Positions 51,643 to 61,837 of a DNA stretch of 64,000 bases are shown in pieces. Each line of letters opens with the position of its first letter. Positions within the stretch are counted from its first letter, which is position 1. The notes below the pieces were generated by a model. The model was not told the origin of the DNA, made no database searches, and saw only the letters and a list, made by a program, of their open reading frames with translations. Source of the DNA: Labrenzia sp. PHM005 (GTDB taxonomy: Bacteria > Pseudomonadota > Alphaproteobacteria > Rhizobiales > Stappiaceae); the NCBI RefSeq assembly GCF_006517275.1, contig NZ_CP041191.1, positions 5,699,001-5,763,000 on the forward strand. Direction: 5' to 3'. A program made the translations under genes and the position numbers.

Positions 51643-52461
51643 ATGCCTGCGCCAAATCAAATCACGCCACTTCAACTCAGCCGCCTCATTGGGACACCTG
51701 AATGTCCTGTGCTTGTCGATGTCCGGATCGACGAAGATTATCAGGAAGACCCGTATCTTATTCCCGGCTCATTCCGGCATTCCTACCTGGATATCGACGG
51801 TCTTGCCGCAAAAATTGGCGGGCAAAAATGCGTTGTTATCTGCCAGAAGGGCAAAAAGCTCAGTGAAGGCGTCTCAGCCTGGCTTCGCCACGAAGGGCTC
51901 GACGCGGAAGTCTTGCAGGGCGGTGTTTTCGGCTGGCGGGATGCCAATTTGCCCCGGCTTGATTGCAAACACCTGCCCAACCCGGATGCCCAGGGACGAA
52001 CGGTCTGGGTAACAAGGCTGCGTCCAAAAGTCGACCGGATTGCCTGCCCCTGGCTCATCCGTCGCTTTATTGATCCATACGCCGTCTTTTTGTTCACCGC
52101 CAAACAGGAAGTTCCGGCCGTCGTTGAACGTTTTGATGCAACCCCGTTTGACCTCGAAGATGTCTTTTGGTCCCACAGGGGTGAAAAATGCACATTTGAT
52201 ACAATGGTCGAAGAGTTTGGCCTTACCTTTGAACCGCTCCTCCATCTGGCCCGGGTTGTTCGTGGAGCTGATACGGAACGGCTTGATCTGGAACCTCAGT
52301 GTTCCGGCCTTCTTGCAGCCTCCCTCGGCCTGTCGCGCATGTACCGCGATGATCTAGCGCTTCTGGACGCGGCGATGCCACTCTACGATGCCTTTTACCG
52401 GTGGAGCCGGGACGCGCGCGAGGAAACCCACGACTGGCCAGCAGATCGTGGCACAAAATGA
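51643..52461 (+). CDS. Rhodanese-ChrB domain fusion protein
   Basis: The product is 272 residues. Residues 1-110 form a rhodanese domain with the active-site Cys in VICQKGKKLSEGV; residues 115-272 match the ChrB C-terminal domain (VTRLRPKVDRIACPWLIRRFIDP). ChrB proteins control or assist chromate resistance. Its last codon overlaps the chrA start (ATGA), so the two are translationally coupled. Whether this one binds DNA is doubtful, since no HTH is seen; it may reduce chromate or sense sulfur/chromate. Confidence 0.88.
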   Translation: MPAPNQITPLQLSRLIGTPECPVLVDVRIDEDYQEDPYLIPGSFRHSYLDIDGLAAKIGGQKCVVICQKGKKLSEGVSAWLRHEGLDAEVLQGGVFGWRDANLPRLDCKHLPNPDAQGRTVWVTRLRPKVDRIACPWLIRRFIDPYAVFLFTAKQEVPAVVERFDATPFDLEDVFWSHRGEKCTFDTMVEEFGLTFEPLLHLARVVRGADTERLDLEPQCSGLLAASLGLSRMYRDDLALLDAAMPLYDAFYRWSRDAREETHDWPADRGTK

Positions 52462-53726
52462 CACTTGAAAAGCCTACAATTTCCGAGGCCGCAAAAGGCT
52501 GGCTGAAAATCGGTTTTCTTTCGTTCGGCGGCCCTGCTGCGCAGATCGCCCTGATGCACAAGGTTCTTGTCGATGACAAGAAGTGGCTGACTGAGAAGAC
52601 TTATCTCAACGCATTGAGTTTCTGCATGCTGTTGCCGGGACCAGAAGCTATGCAGCTGGCGGCCTGGTCGGGATGGCGGTTGCACGGCATTTGGGGTGGA
52701 CTGATTGCCGGAATGAGTTTCATATTGCCCGGAGCAATTGTCGTTCTGGCGCTCGCCGCTCTTTATGCAACTTTCGGCACCGCACCACTGGTGACAGCCC
52801 TGTTCATGGGGATCAAGGCGGCGGTAATTGTGATCGTTTTGGAAGCGCTGCTGAAAGTCTCAAAACGCGCGCTCAAAAGGCGGGATCACTGGGTTCTCGC
52901 CGGTCTTGCCTTTACCGCAATCTTTTTTGTCGGGCTTCCCTTTCCGGCAATCATTATTGCCGCAGCGGTCTACGGCTATCTCACAAGCCGTGGGACCACC
53001 GCATACCCAGAAGATGCCGCACCGGCTCCCTTGACAAGAACCATGCAGACAGCCGCTTTCTGGCTCACCTTGTGGCTAGCGCCGCTCGGTTTCCTGTGGC
53101 TCTCCCTCGGGTCGAACCACCTACTGGTTGAGATCGGTTTTCTGTTTTCCAAACTGGCTGTTGTGACGTTCGGCGGCGCTTACGCTGTCCTGACTTATCT
53201 CAGCCAGGAAGTGGTCATCAACCGAGCCTGGCTAACACCGAATGAAATGATAGATGCGCTCGGCCTTGCGGAAACCACTCCAGGCCCACTCATATTGGTC
53301 ACAGAATTTGTCGCATATCTTGCCGGGGCCAAGGCCGGCGGGTTCACGGCAGGGCTGGCAGCTGCAGCGGTCGGGCTATGGGCAACATTTGTTCCGTGCT
53401 TTTTGTGGGTTTTCACCGGCGCTCCCTTTATTGACCGTCTTGACCGCTCTCCCAAATTAAGCGGCGCCCTAATGGCCATCACCGCGACTGTGGTTGGTGT
53501 TATCCTCAATCTGGGTCTCTGGTTCGCCCTTCACAGCCTGTTCGGATCGGTCAGCCAGAAAACCGTTGGACCGTTTGTCCTTTGGGTCCCGGAACTTATC
53601 AGTTTTGATTGGCGGGCGATGGCCCTCACCCTGCTGGCAGGCATTCTTTTGCTCCGCTTTCACATCGGCTTGTTTTGGCTGCTTGCCATCATGAGCGTAA
53701 GCGGTTGGGCAATTAGCCAGATTTGA
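52458..53726 (+). CDS. chrA: Chromate transporter
   Basis: This 422-residue bidomain CHR transporter starts at ATG 52458, overlapping the upstream stop by four bases. The first half has the conserved FLSFGGPAAQIALMHKVLVDD and LLPGPEAMQLAAW motifs, and the second half repeats them as VTFGGAYAVLTYLSQEVV and AETTPGPLILVTEFVAY, the internal duplication of long-chain ChrA. It exports chromate and may carry sulfate. Its partner is the upstream rhodanese-ChrB gene. A strong terminator lies downstream. Confidence 0.92.
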   Translation: MTLEKPTISEAAKGWLKIGFLSFGGPAAQIALMHKVLVDDKKWLTEKTYLNALSFCMLLPGPEAMQLAAWSGWRLHGIWGGLIAGMSFILPGAIVVLALAALYATFGTAPLVTALFMGIKAAVIVIVLEALLKVSKRALKRRDHWVLAGLAFTAIFFVGLPFPAIIIAAAVYGYLTSRGTTAYPEDAAPAPLTRTMQTAAFWLTLWLAPLGFLWLSLGSNHLLVEIGFLFSKLAVVTFGGAYAVLTYLSQEVVINRAWLTPNEMIDALGLAETTPGPLILVTEFVAYLAGAKAGGFTAGLAAAAVGLWATFVPCFLWVFTGAPFIDRLDRSPKLSGALMAITATVVGVILNLGLWFALHSLFGSVSQKTVGPFVLWVPELISFDWRAMALTLLAGILLLRFHIGLFWLLAIMSVSGWAISQI

Positions 53727-53841
53727 TTGCCTCTGGAATGTTTCGGGAAACACTTGAAACACACTCTATCTTCTAGCGCGTTGACTTTTTTGAACCGGCC
53801 AACTTTGGGTAATTCAAATACTCCGGCAACGCGTTAAGCGG

Positions 53842-53877
53842 AAAAAGGCCGGACAGGCGCCTCTGTCCGGCCTTTCT
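53842..53877. terminator. Bidirectional terminator between chrA and ribH
   Basis: AAAGGCCGGACAG (53844-53856), a six-base loop and CTGTCCGGCCTTT (53863-53875), with a T-rich tail on both strands (TTTCT on plus, CTTTTTC on minus). It separates the convergent genes. Confidence 0.9.
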
Positions 53878-53912
53878 CATTTCATGGCATAGAGCTTCGC
53901 CGCTCCAGCCGA

Positions 53913-54353
53913 TCAGCCCCTCAGGCTCGCCCGGGTTTTGCCGATCATCAGCGCCGCTTCGGCTGCTTCCCGGCCTTTTTCAACGAAGTGGTCCTTGTAG
54001 ATCCCGATGTGGTGCTCGGTCGGCTGGAAATGGTGTGGTGTCAGAGAGACCGACAGCACCGGAACATTGCTATCCAGACCCGCTTGCATCAGACCGCTGA
54101 CGACAGCCTGCGCCACAAAGTCATGCCGGTAGATGCCGCCATCGACCACCAATGCGGCCGCTACGACGGCGGCATATTTTCCGCTGTTGGCCAAATCCCG
54201 GGCCAGAAGCGGCATTTCGAAGGCGCCCGGCACTGTAAATACATCGACTTGGTCAGACGGGATGGTTTCACAAAACCCGTCCAGCGCGCGGTCGACAATT
54301 TCGGAATGCCAGTTGGCCTTGATGAAGGCGTAGCGGGTCGGTGTTGCAGTCAC
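53913..54353 (-). CDS. ribH: 6,7-dimethyl-8-ribityllumazine synthase, type II (RibH2-like)
   Basis: The 146-residue enzyme condenses 5-amino-6-ribitylaminouracil with the RibB product to give lumazine, the precursor of riboflavin. Conserved features are FIKANWHSEIVDRAL, VPGAFEMPL and the phosphate and catalytic region IYRHDFVAQAVVSGLMQAG with its His. SLTPHHFQPTEHHIGIYKDH resembles the decameric type II lumazine synthases of Brucella and Mesorhizobium rather than the icosahedral type. Other riboflavin genes are not adjacent. glyS begins upstream on the same strand. Confidence 0.9.
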   Translation of the reverse strand: MTATPTRYAFIKANWHSEIVDRALDGFCETIPSDQVDVFTVPGAFEMPLLARDLANSGKYAAVVAAALVVDGGIYRHDFVAQAVVSGLMQAGLDSNVPVLSVSLTPHHFQPTEHHIGIYKDHFVEKGREAAEAALMIGKTRASLRG

Positions 54354-54413
54354 GTCAGTTTCCTTTGGGCAACGAATTTGTATGGGCCATCTATTGTGGC
54401 CCGATGAGAAGGC

Positions 54414-56501
54414 TTAACCGGCCACTTTTGAGAAATCGGCGACCACATGGGTCGCGTCGCGGATTTCGGCCAGCAGCTGCAGGCGGTTCATGCGCAGCGC
54501 CGGGTCGTCGGCGTTGACCAGAATGTCCTCAAAGAACGTGTCGACCGGTGCGCGCAGCTTCGACAAGGCTTCCATCGCGCCTTCAAAGTTTTCTTCCCTA
54601 ACCGCATCGGCGGCGTCCGCCCGGGCAGTATCGATGGCGGAAGCCAGATCGATCTCGGCTTGCTCCTGCAGATGATCCGCGTGCGGCTTGCCGGTAACCG
54701 GTTTGCCGTCCTTTTTCTCTTCCGCCTTCAGGATGTTGACAGCGCGTTTGTAGCCCGCAAGCAGGTTGGTGCCGTCGTCTGAGGAAACAAAGGTGCCAAG
54801 AGCTTCCACCCGCTTGACCACCATCAGAAGATCGTCCTGGTCGTCCAATGCAAAGACCGCGTCGATCAGATCGTGGCGCGCGCCTTCGTCCTTCAGATGA
54901 ACCTTCAGTCGGTCCGCAAGGAACGACAAGAGATCGGCAACAAGAGCCTCAGCATTGTCTGTCTTTGCTGACTGAGCGTTCAGTGCCGACAGGATCAACT
55001 CACCCAATTTCAGGCGCAGATTGTTTTCCAAAACAATGCGGATGACACCAAGCGCAGCACGGCGGAGCGCATAAGGATCCTTGGAGCCGGTCGGCTTTTC
55101 GTCAATCGCCCAGAAGCCTGCAAGCAGATCGAGCTTTTCAGCCAGGGCGGCAGAAACCGCGACCGGATCGGCCGGCACGCTGTCTGATGGGCCCTGCGGC
55201 TTGTAGTGCTCTTCGACCGCTGTTGCGACGGACACATCTTCACCCTGTGCCGTTGCATAATACCGGCCCATCAGGCCCTGCAGTTCCGGGAACTCAAAGA
55301 CCATCGCAGAAACAAGATCGGCCTTGGCAAGTTCTGCCCCGCGCTTGGCTTTTTCTTCGTCCGCTCCAACCAGCGGTGCGAGTTCGGCAGAGAGCGCGAT
55401 CAGACGCTGAACCCGTTCGCCGACGCTGCCGAGTTTTTCGTGGAACTTCACGTCCGACAGCTTCGGCAAATTGTCGGTAAGTTTGGTCTTCAGATCGCTC
55501 TGCCAGAAGAACTGCGCGTCCGAAAGGCGCGCGCGGATCACCTTCTCATTGCCTGCGATGATCAGCTTGCCATCGTCCGGAGCCACGATGTTGGAGATCA
55601 GGACGAACTTGTTGGCGAGTTTTCCGGTTTTCGGGTCCTTCAACACGAAGCATTTCTGGTTGACCTTGATGGTCAGCTGAATGCACTCGTCCGGAATTTC
55701 CAGGAAGGATTCGTCAAAGGAGCCGGTCAGAACCACCGGCCATTCAACCAGGCCAGCGACTTCTTCCAGAAGGCCCGGATCTTCCACCAGTTCCAGCCCG
55801 AGCGCCAGCGCCCGGTCCTTGGCATCGGCCAGAATGATCTCCTTCCGGCGGTCGGCGTCGAGCACGACTTTATGCTTTTCAAGGCCGGTCGCGTAATCAT
55901 CAAAGCGGCGGACTTCAAAGGCGGTGTCGGCCAGGAAGCGGTGGCCGCGTGTGGTCTTGCCGGATTGAATGCCGTCAAACTCGAACGGTACGATCTCCGG
56001 CTCTTCGGTTTCCGGGCCGAAGGTTGCGATGATCGAATGCAGCGGGCGCACCCAGCGGGTCGACGTTGTGCCCCATTTCATCGACTTCGGCCACGGGAAA
56101 TTGCGCAGGATACCCGGCATGAATTCGCCGATGATATCGATGGCAGACCTGCCCGGCTTTTCGATCACGGCCACATAAAAGTCGCCCTTTTTCGGGTCGG
56201 TCTGGATCGTGGCATCATCGATGGAGGCAAGCCCTGCGCCGCGCAAAAACCCTTCAACCGCCTTTTCCGGCGCGCCAACGCGCGGGCCTTTCCGCTCTTC
56301 ACGGGTAGCGGCAGAGCCAGCGGGCACACCGGCGACATGCAAAGCCAGGCGGCGCGGCGTTGCAAAGGCTTTGGCGCCTTCATACGGCAAACCGGCATCC
56401 ACCAGGGCATTGGTCACAAGCGTTTTCAGGTCCTCGGCCGCTTTGCGCTGCATGCGGGCCGGAATTTCTTCGCTGAACAGCTCAAGCAGAAGATCGGGCA
56501 T
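54414..56501 (-). CDS. glyS: Glycine--tRNA ligase beta subunit
   Basis: This 695-residue subunit of the alpha2beta2 glycyl-tRNA synthetase starts [20 protein letters not shown], the beta-subunit N-terminus. Other conserved parts are [20 protein letters not shown] and [22 protein letters not shown], with the anticodon-binding-like C-terminal domain. The length is normal. Its partner glyQ lies about 5 kb upstream on the same strand with lemA, a DUF2207 gene and gltS between them. ribH follows 60 bases downstream. Confidence 0.95.
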   Translation of the reverse strand: MPDLLLELFSEEIPARMQRKAAEDLKTLVTNALVDAGLPYEGAKAFATPRRLALHVAGVPAGSAATREERKGPRVGAPEKAVEGFLRGAGLASIDDATIQTDPKKGDFYVAVIEKPGRSAIDIIGEFMPGILRNFPWPKSMKWGTTSTRWVRPLHSIIATFGPETEEPEIVPFEFDGIQSGKTTRGHRFLADTAFEVRRFDDYATGLEKHKVVLDADRRKEIILADAKDRALALGLELVEDPGLLEEVAGLVEWPVVLTGSFDESFLEIPDECIQLTIKVNQKCFVLKDPKTGKLANKFVLISNIVAPDDGKLIIAGNEKVIRARLSDAQFFWQSDLKTKLTDNLPKLSDVKFHEKLGSVGERVQRLIALSAELAPLVGADEEKAKRGAELAKADLVSAMVFEFPELQGLMGRYYATAQGEDVSVATAVEEHYKPQGPSDSVPADPVAVSAALAEKLDLLAGFWAIDEKPTGSKDPYALRRAALGVIRIVLENNLRLKLGELILSALNAQSAKTDNAEALVADLLSFLADRLKVHLKDEGARHDLIDAVFALDDQDDLLMVVKRVEALGTFVSSDDGTNLLAGYKRAVNILKAEEKKDGKPVTGKPHADHLQEQAEIDLASAIDTARADAADAVREENFEGAMEALSKLRAPVDTFFEDILVNADDPALRMNRLQLLAEIRDATHVVADFSKVAG

Positions 56502-56656
56502 AGGGTCAAAAGCCTTCGGTCAAGGCGGCGAAGAGCCACCAGAAATCAGTTGTGCGTCGGTTAGCAAGTCAGCCGCGACTTGTCACCCCCTGATACCGCT
56601 ATGCGGCATGGGAACAAGCCTCTGCATTGCAAAGAAACAACAGCCGCGACGGCCCA

Positions 56657-57877
56657 CTACCCGCCCAAGAAGAAAGTGATGATCACCGCGTTGGCCAGAT
56701 CGACGAAGAAGGCCGAGACCAGCGGCAGGATCAGGAAGGCCTGCATGGCCGGGCCGTATTGCTTGGTCACTGCCGTCATATTGGCAATGGCCGTTGGCGT
56801 GGCGCCCAGCGAAAAGCCTGCAAAACCAGCGCCCAGAACGGCGGCATTATAGTCGCGCCCCATCACGGGGAAGAGCACAAAGATAATGAACAGACCAGCG
56901 CCGACAATCTGAGCCGCCAGGATCAGCATCATCGGCCCGGCAAGACCGGCAATGGTCCAGAGCTGCAGGCTCATCAAGGACATGGTCAGGAAGATACCAA
57001 GCGCCAGATCAGACAAAACCGCCAAGGACCGGGAGCGGGCGGGCCAGGTCATCTTCTTGAAAATCACCGGAACAGTGTTGGACAAAATAATGCCGCAGAA
57101 CAGGCAACACACAAAGACCGGCAGGTCCAATTCAAAGCCGTAAACAAGAGCTTCTTGCAGAGCCACTCCCAAGGCGATGGCGATATTCAAGACGAGAAGC
57201 GAGCGCATCAATCCTGTGTGTGTCACGTTGGTGTCGTCTTCTTCTGCCGTTTCGATCCCGATCACCGGACCTTCATCCGGCCGGTCCGGATCCGGCTTGG
57301 CCCCTTTCACCTGGATCAGATAGTTGCCGATCGGACCGCCCAGCAAACTGGCGGCGATCAGACCAAGGGTTGCGGTGGCCGCGCCGATCTCAACAGCGCC
57401 GATAACATTGTATTGTTCAACCAGCCGCGGGCCCCAGGCGATCGCCGTGCCGTGTCCGCCGACCAGGGAAATCGTGCCGCCCAGAAGCCCAAATCCAACG
57501 GGCAACCCCATGGCGACGGCAATGCCGGTGCCAATGAGGTTCTGAAAGATCATGTAACCAACGGTGAGCACCAGCAGGATCGCCAAGGGCTTGCCGCCTT
57601 TGGCCAGATCAGAAAAGCGCGCATTGAGGCCGATGGCCGTGAAGAAACAGTAGAGAAGATAATCCCGGGCGCCGAGAGAGAAGCTGATTTCCTTGTCGAA
57701 AACGCCGTAGGCGATGAGTGCCAGCGTGGCGACCATCAGGCCGCCGGACACCGGCTCCGGGATGTTGTAATGGCGCAGGAACGCGATTTTCTTGTTGAGG
57801 CGAACGCCCAGAAAATAAACGAGAATTGCCACATTGAAGCTGACAAATTCATCCAGCGTTAGCACGTCGCCATTCAT
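56657..57877 (-). CDS. gltS: Sodium/glutamate symporter
   Basis: This 406-residue ESS-family carrier has 10-12 hydrophobic segments. Family-typical stretches are YFLGVRLNKKIAFLRHYNIP, PVSGGLMVATLALIAYGVF and GLLGGTISLVGGHGTAIAWG, the last containing the re-entrant GGHG loop. It probably imports glutamate with sodium. The gene is placed between the two glycyl-tRNA synthetase subunit genes, which is unusual. No ligand-binding regulator is adjacent. Confidence 0.92.
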   Translation of the reverse strand: MNGDVLTLDEFVSFNVAILVYFLGVRLNKKIAFLRHYNIPEPVSGGLMVATLALIAYGVFDKEISFSLGARDYLLYCFFTAIGLNARFSDLAKGGKPLAILLVLTVGYMIFQNLIGTGIAVAMGLPVGFGLLGGTISLVGGHGTAIAWGPRLVEQYNVIGAVEIGAATATLGLIAASLLGGPIGNYLIQVKGAKPDPDRPDEGPVIGIETAEEDDTNVTHTGLMRSLLVLNIAIALGVALQEALVYGFELDLPVFVCCLFCGIILSNTVPVIFKKMTWPARSRSLAVLSDLALGIFLTMSLMSLQLWTIAGLAGPMMLILAAQIVGAGLFIIFVLFPVMGRDYNAAVLGAGFAGFSLGATPTAIANMTAVTKQYGPAMQAFLILPLVSAFFVDLANAVIITFFLGG

Positions 57878-57962
57878 GTTTGAAGAGTCCCCTGTTTGCC
57901 CAGGAGAGACCCTAGCGAAGAATACTTAGGATTGCCAGTTAGCACCTTTCGCAGCTGGTGTG

Positions 57963-59912
57963 CTACCAGCCACCGCCACCACCACCGCCGCCGCCGCCGC
58001 CAGAGGAACCTCCACCGGAGGAACCGGAGCTGGAGCTGTCGGAAACGGGGAGCGAAGACTGGAACGAGCCGGCCATCGCGCTGGCGGTCGAGCGGACGCT
58101 GCGGCTGATGTCGCGGCTGTCGAAATCCCGGCCGCGATACCAGTGCGGATGATACTCCCTCTCCGCGCGGGTGGCGGTCGTAAGCCAACTCTCAAAGCTT
58201 TCCGCCCAGGGCTTCTCAACACCCAGGGAGACCGCATAGGGAAGCAGTTTTTCAAAATGAACGACGCTCATTTCCGGCACGCCGGACATGTTCAAACGCT
58301 CTTTTTCCGCGACAGACAGATAAAGCTTCAAGCCTTCGATTTCATCCATGACTTCCCGGCCATGGACCGTTGGGATGTCGATGTACATCGCATAGAAAAT
58401 GAACATGACCAGAAGCGCGCCCAGGAACAACGGCAGCATCGGAATGAAGACTGGCGTATCTTCAATCAGGGCCATGAGCCAGGCGGAGCCATAAAGACCT
58501 GCGCCGCCAATCAGCGCAAACGCGACCCAAAAGACAACCTTACCCAACAAACCATCATGGTCGTCTTTGACCATTACATAAACTACATACGCCAATCCGT
58601 AAGAAATTGCGGTTGCGAAGATGGCAAAAAAGCCAAACAGAAATGACAGCAGATATTGCTGATCGCTCAACTCACCGAAATAGAACAAAGCTATGCCGGC
58701 CAATACGCTCAAGACAAAGCCGATCAGGATGTAGAAACCATTCGCCCGGAAATAGACGCCTTTGTATTCGTCATTGATGGCCGCGCGGAAATTCTCACCC
58801 AGCATCCGGATCGTTTCTCCGTTGCTCTTGCTGAGCTTCAAGGAGCTGCCGCGACCGCGCAAGAACTGATCAAGCACGGCTTCACCCTTTGGCAGCGTGT
58901 CCTCTGCGCCGGATACGTCATTTGCCGACAGCACAAGCTTTTTTCCGTCCTTATCGAGTGTCAACCGCCCCTTATTGGCCAGGCTGAGACAAGCAGCCGA
59001 AAGGGCAATCCAACCCATGCCGGAAAGGCCGCGGAAAAGGATGTAGTTGGCAAGCGCAGGCGAAATCCCATCGGGGGCTTTGAAACGCGGAAAAATGACG
59101 CCTTTCTTCGGATCTCGGCCAACGAGAAACCATGTGATCAAATAATAGAGTGCAAGGATCAGAACGGCAGCGCTTCCAACAACAAAGATCCGCTGGTCTT
59201 GAAACCACTGCTGCCACTTTTCCGCAGAACTGGGTTCGGCCACACCCCCCTTGGTAAATCCGGTCGCGACGGTCAGACCTTCTCCGGCGAACAGCGGCCT
59301 CGTTGTCGTGACAGTGACCTCTCGCCCGTCCTCGCTGGTTTGAATGTTATGGTCGCTGCCACTATCACCAAACAGACCGGTATAGGCTGCGCTTTGGGTT
59401 GCTCTGGCGCCAATCGGCAATGTGACCCGGGCGACCGCCTTATCAATCGGAAAAATCCACTCGTTGCCGGTGACATTCCAATAAACCTCGTCATACCCAT
59501 CGAAGAACCGGACCTGCCGGCCCATACGATAGGTGATCGTGTAGGTGTATATGCCAGAGGGTAAGAAAACATCCTCGCGGCCTATATAGATGCGCACACC
59601 GCGCCCATTCTGGCGGGTAAACTTGTTCTCCCGCTGACCGTCCCTCAAGACGTCAAGCAGTTCAAAGGGAACGTCATGCTCCCAGCCGCCTGCGCTTTTT
59701 GCGCGCAGCGGGATGTCGCGAAAAATGCCGCGTTTGATCTCCTGGCCCTCGGCCCGCACCGTGATGGTTTCGGTCACGATCAGCGACCCGTCTTGCTGGA
59801 CGTCGATGTCGGAAACGAACTTCAAGATACGCTCGTCAGACACCGCGCCGCTGACAGTGACCACCCACAGGATAGCGGCCAGAGCCGCGATCAGGATCTG
59901 GTTCAACCTCAT
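57963..59912 (-). CDS. DUF2207 domain-containing membrane protein with Gly-rich tail
   Basis: The product is 649 residues. It has a signal peptide (about 1-25), a periplasmic DUF2207 domain (about 28-235, [19 protein letters not shown] and [12 protein letters not shown]), a membrane segment near 245-265, more hydrophobic segments from about 410 to 500 and a cytoplasmic segment. The last 24 residues are Ser/Gly-rich and end in Gly and Trp. This C-terminus is common in proteins paired with LemA. The lemA gene is immediately upstream (21-base gap). Function unknown; membrane stress or protein quality control are guesses. Confidence 0.88.
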   Translation of the reverse strand: MRLNQILIAALAAILWVVTVSGAVSDERILKFVSDIDVQQDGSLIVTETITVRAEGQEIKRGIFRDIPLRAKSAGGWEHDVPFELLDVLRDGQRENKFTRQNGRGVRIYIGREDVFLPSGIYTYTITYRMGRQVRFFDGYDEVYWNVTGNEWIFPIDKAVARVTLPIGARATQSAAYTGLFGDSGSDHNIQTSEDGREVTVTTTRPLFAGEGLTVATGFTKGGVAEPSSAEKWQQWFQDQRIFVVGSAAVLILALYYLITWFLVGRDPKKGVIFPRFKAPDGISPALANYILFRGLSGMGWIALSAACLSLANKGRLTLDKDGKKLVLSANDVSGAEDTLPKGEAVLDQFLRGRGSSLKLSKSNGETIRMLGENFRAAINDEYKGVYFRANGFYILIGFVLSVLAGIALFYFGELSDQQYLLSFLFGFFAIFATAISYGLAYVVYVMVKDDHDGLLGKVVFWVAFALIGGAGLYGSAWLMALIEDTPVFIPMLPLFLGALLVMFIFYAMYIDIPTVHGREVMDEIEGLKLYLSVAEKERLNMSGVPEMSVVHFEKLLPYAVSLGVEKPWAESFESWLTTATRAEREYHPHWYRGRDFDSRDISRSVRSTASAMAGSFQSSLPVSDSSSSGSSGGGSSGGGGGGGGGGGW

Positions 59913-59933
59913 GATCTGTTCTCCGGCCTAAAC

Positions 59934-60491
59934 TTAAAACTTAACCTCAGGAACGGCGCGCTCGGCCGCATCCTCGATTTCAAAGTACTCCGCCTTGGTG
60001 AAACCGAATTGACCCGCAATCAGATTGGACGGGAAGCTTTCAACCGCGACATTCAACCCGCGCACCGCACCGTTGTAATAGCGCCGGGCCATCTGAATGG
60101 CATTTTCGATTTCATCGAGGGAATTGTGCAGGTCGGAGAAGTTCTGGCTGGCTTTCAGGTCTGGATAGCTTTCAGCAACCGCAAACAGCCGGCCCAGCGC
60201 CTGGCTCAGTTCGCCTTCCACCCGCGCCCGGCCAACAATGTCGCTTCCAGAAACGGAGGCTGCATCCGTGCGCAGCCGGGTGACGGTTTCCAGCGCATCC
60301 TTCTCATGAGACGCATAGGCTTTCACGGTTTCAACAAGGTTCGGAATGAGGTTGGAGCGGCGCTTGAGCTGCACATCAATGCCGCTCCAGCCTTCCTCGA
60401 CCATCTGCCGCTTTTTCACCAGCGCGTTGTAAAGCAGGATCGCGAAAACCGAGAGCGCGATCAGAACGGCAAAAATAATCCACGTGGCCAT
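59934..60491 (-). CDS. LemA family protein
   Basis: The 185-residue protein starts at ATG 60491 after GGAGGG; a longer in-frame start at 60539 is not preferred. One N-terminal membrane segment (about 3-22) precedes a four-helix LemA domain: EEGWSGIDVQLKRRSNLIP, NLVETVKAYASHEKDALE and RRYYNGAVRGLNVAVESFPS. LemA proteins are membrane-anchored scaffolds of unclear function. Its downstream partner is the DUF2207 gene, a pairing seen widely in bacteria. Confidence 0.92.
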   Translation of the reverse strand: MATWIIFAVLIALSVFAILLYNALVKKRQMVEEGWSGIDVQLKRRSNLIPNLVETVKAYASHEKDALETVTRLRTDAASVSGSDIVGRARVEGELSQALGRLFAVAESYPDLKASQNFSDLHNSLDEIENAIQMARRYYNGAVRGLNVAVESFPSNLIAGQFGFTKAEYFEIEDAAERAVPEVKF

Positions 60492-60661
60492 GAAACCCTC
60501 CGAAACCAATGAAACGGAGGCTATCCGGACTTCTGCCAATTGTCATCGGCAAGAGCCCGCAAACGGCGGCAAAACCGGCAAACTGTGTTCCAGACCACAT
60601 TTTGGGCGTTCGAAAACACGTTTGCCGGGGTTAAGTCTTTGAATCTGCGTTAGGCGCGACC

Positions 60662-61627
60662 TTATTCAGCCGCCTGATTGTGATAGCCGACACCGCCGGC
60701 TTCCGTTTCCAGGAAGGCCGCACCGCAGGCTTTGGCAAGTTCGCGCACGCGCAAGATGTAGCTCTGACGCTCAGTTACAGAAATCACACCGCGCGCATCC
60801 AGCAAGTTGAAGGCATGGCTGGCCTTGATGCACTGGTCATAGGCCGGCAGCACTACCTGGTGGACAGCATAGCCGTTGTCATCACGCGCCTTGGCGCCGG
60901 CGTCCAGAATGGCGCGGCATTCTTCTTCCGCATCCTTGAAATGCTGGAACAGGGTTTCGGTGTTGGCGTGCTCGAAGTTGTAGCGGGAGTATTCCTGTTC
61001 GGCCTGCAGGAAAACATCGCCATAGGTGATTTTCTCAGCACCTTCCTGGCCGTTGTAGTTCAGGTCATAGACGTTATCGACACCCTGAATGTACATCGCG
61101 AGGCGCTCCAGGCCATAGGTCAGCTCACCGGAGACCGGCGAACATTCAAAACCGGCCACCTGCTGAAAATAGGTGAACTGGGATACTTCCATGCCGTCGC
61201 ACCAGCATTCCCAGCCAAGACCCCAAGCGCCGAGGGTCGGGCTTTCCCAGTCGTCTTCGACAAAACGGATGTCGTGGACTTTCGGGTCGAGGCCGATCGC
61301 ATAAAGCGAGTTCAGATACAGTTCCTGAAGGTTCGCCGGCGACGGCTTCAAGAGCACCTGGAACTGGTAATAGTGTTGCAGACGGTTCGGGTTTTCGCCA
61401 TAGCGGCCATCGGTCGGACGACGGGACGGCTGAACGTAAGCGGCTTTCCATGGGCGCGGCCCAAGGGAACGCAGGGTCGTCGCCGGGTGGAAGGTGCCAG
61501 CGCCGACTTCCATGTCGTAGGGCTGCAGAACCACACAGCCCTGGTCGGCCCAATAGCGCTGCAGCGTCAGGATCAGACCTTGGAAAGAGTTTTCAGGGCG
61601 CATATGCGCCGGAACGTCGCTCGACAT
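60662..61627 (-). CDS. glyQ: Glycine--tRNA ligase alpha subunit
   Basis: This catalytic alpha subunit has 321 residues from ATG 61627 ([18 protein letters not shown]), with AGGAAC upstream; an ATG at 61660 would add 11 residues. Class II motifs are visible in [19 protein letters not shown] and [20 protein letters not shown], and in the [20 protein letters not shown] stretch with its ligand-binding residues. The alpha and beta subunits load glycine together. glyS is about 5 kb downstream on the same strand, an unusual separation. Confidence 0.95.
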   Translation of the reverse strand: MSSDVPAHMRPENSFQGLILTLQRYWADQGCVVLQPYDMEVGAGTFHPATTLRSLGPRPWKAAYVQPSRRPTDGRYGENPNRLQHYYQFQVLLKPSPANLQELYLNSLYAIGLDPKVHDIRFVEDDWESPTLGAWGLGWECWCDGMEVSQFTYFQQVAGFECSPVSGELTYGLERLAMYIQGVDNVYDLNYNGQEGAEKITYGDVFLQAEQEYSRYNFEHANTETLFQHFKDAEEECRAILDAGAKARDDNGYAVHQVVLPAYDQCIKASHAFNLLDARGVISVTERQSYILRVRELAKACGAAFLETEAGGVGYHNQAAE

Positions 61628-61837
61628 GGATTTTGTTCCTGGGAACCGGGATCGTTTCAAATGCAGTGAGGCCCCGCCTCACCCGTTGGCGCGACAGGTG
61701 CCATGAGGGCGGCAGAAGGTCAAGGCCCGGATATCGGTTGCGGCGGCTGCGCCTTGCCGGGATGACAGCACCGCCTGCAAGCAATTTCGGACCGCTATTC
61801 CCTTTGGCTCATTTTTCAACACACAGGCGCTACGAAA

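Noticed and set aside
55206..56564. Long plus-strand open frame opposite glyS
   Set aside because: It is antisense to glyS, with no recognisable motif; glyS motifs fit perfectly on the other strand.
56627..57862. Long plus-strand frame opposite gltS
   Set aside because: The minus-strand frame encodes a complete symporter with membrane segments. The opposite product is Gln/His/Arg-rich and looks like reverse-complement composition.
60680..61669. Long plus-strand frame opposite glyQ
   Set aside because: glyQ on the minus strand is unmistakable; the opposite frame has no domain.
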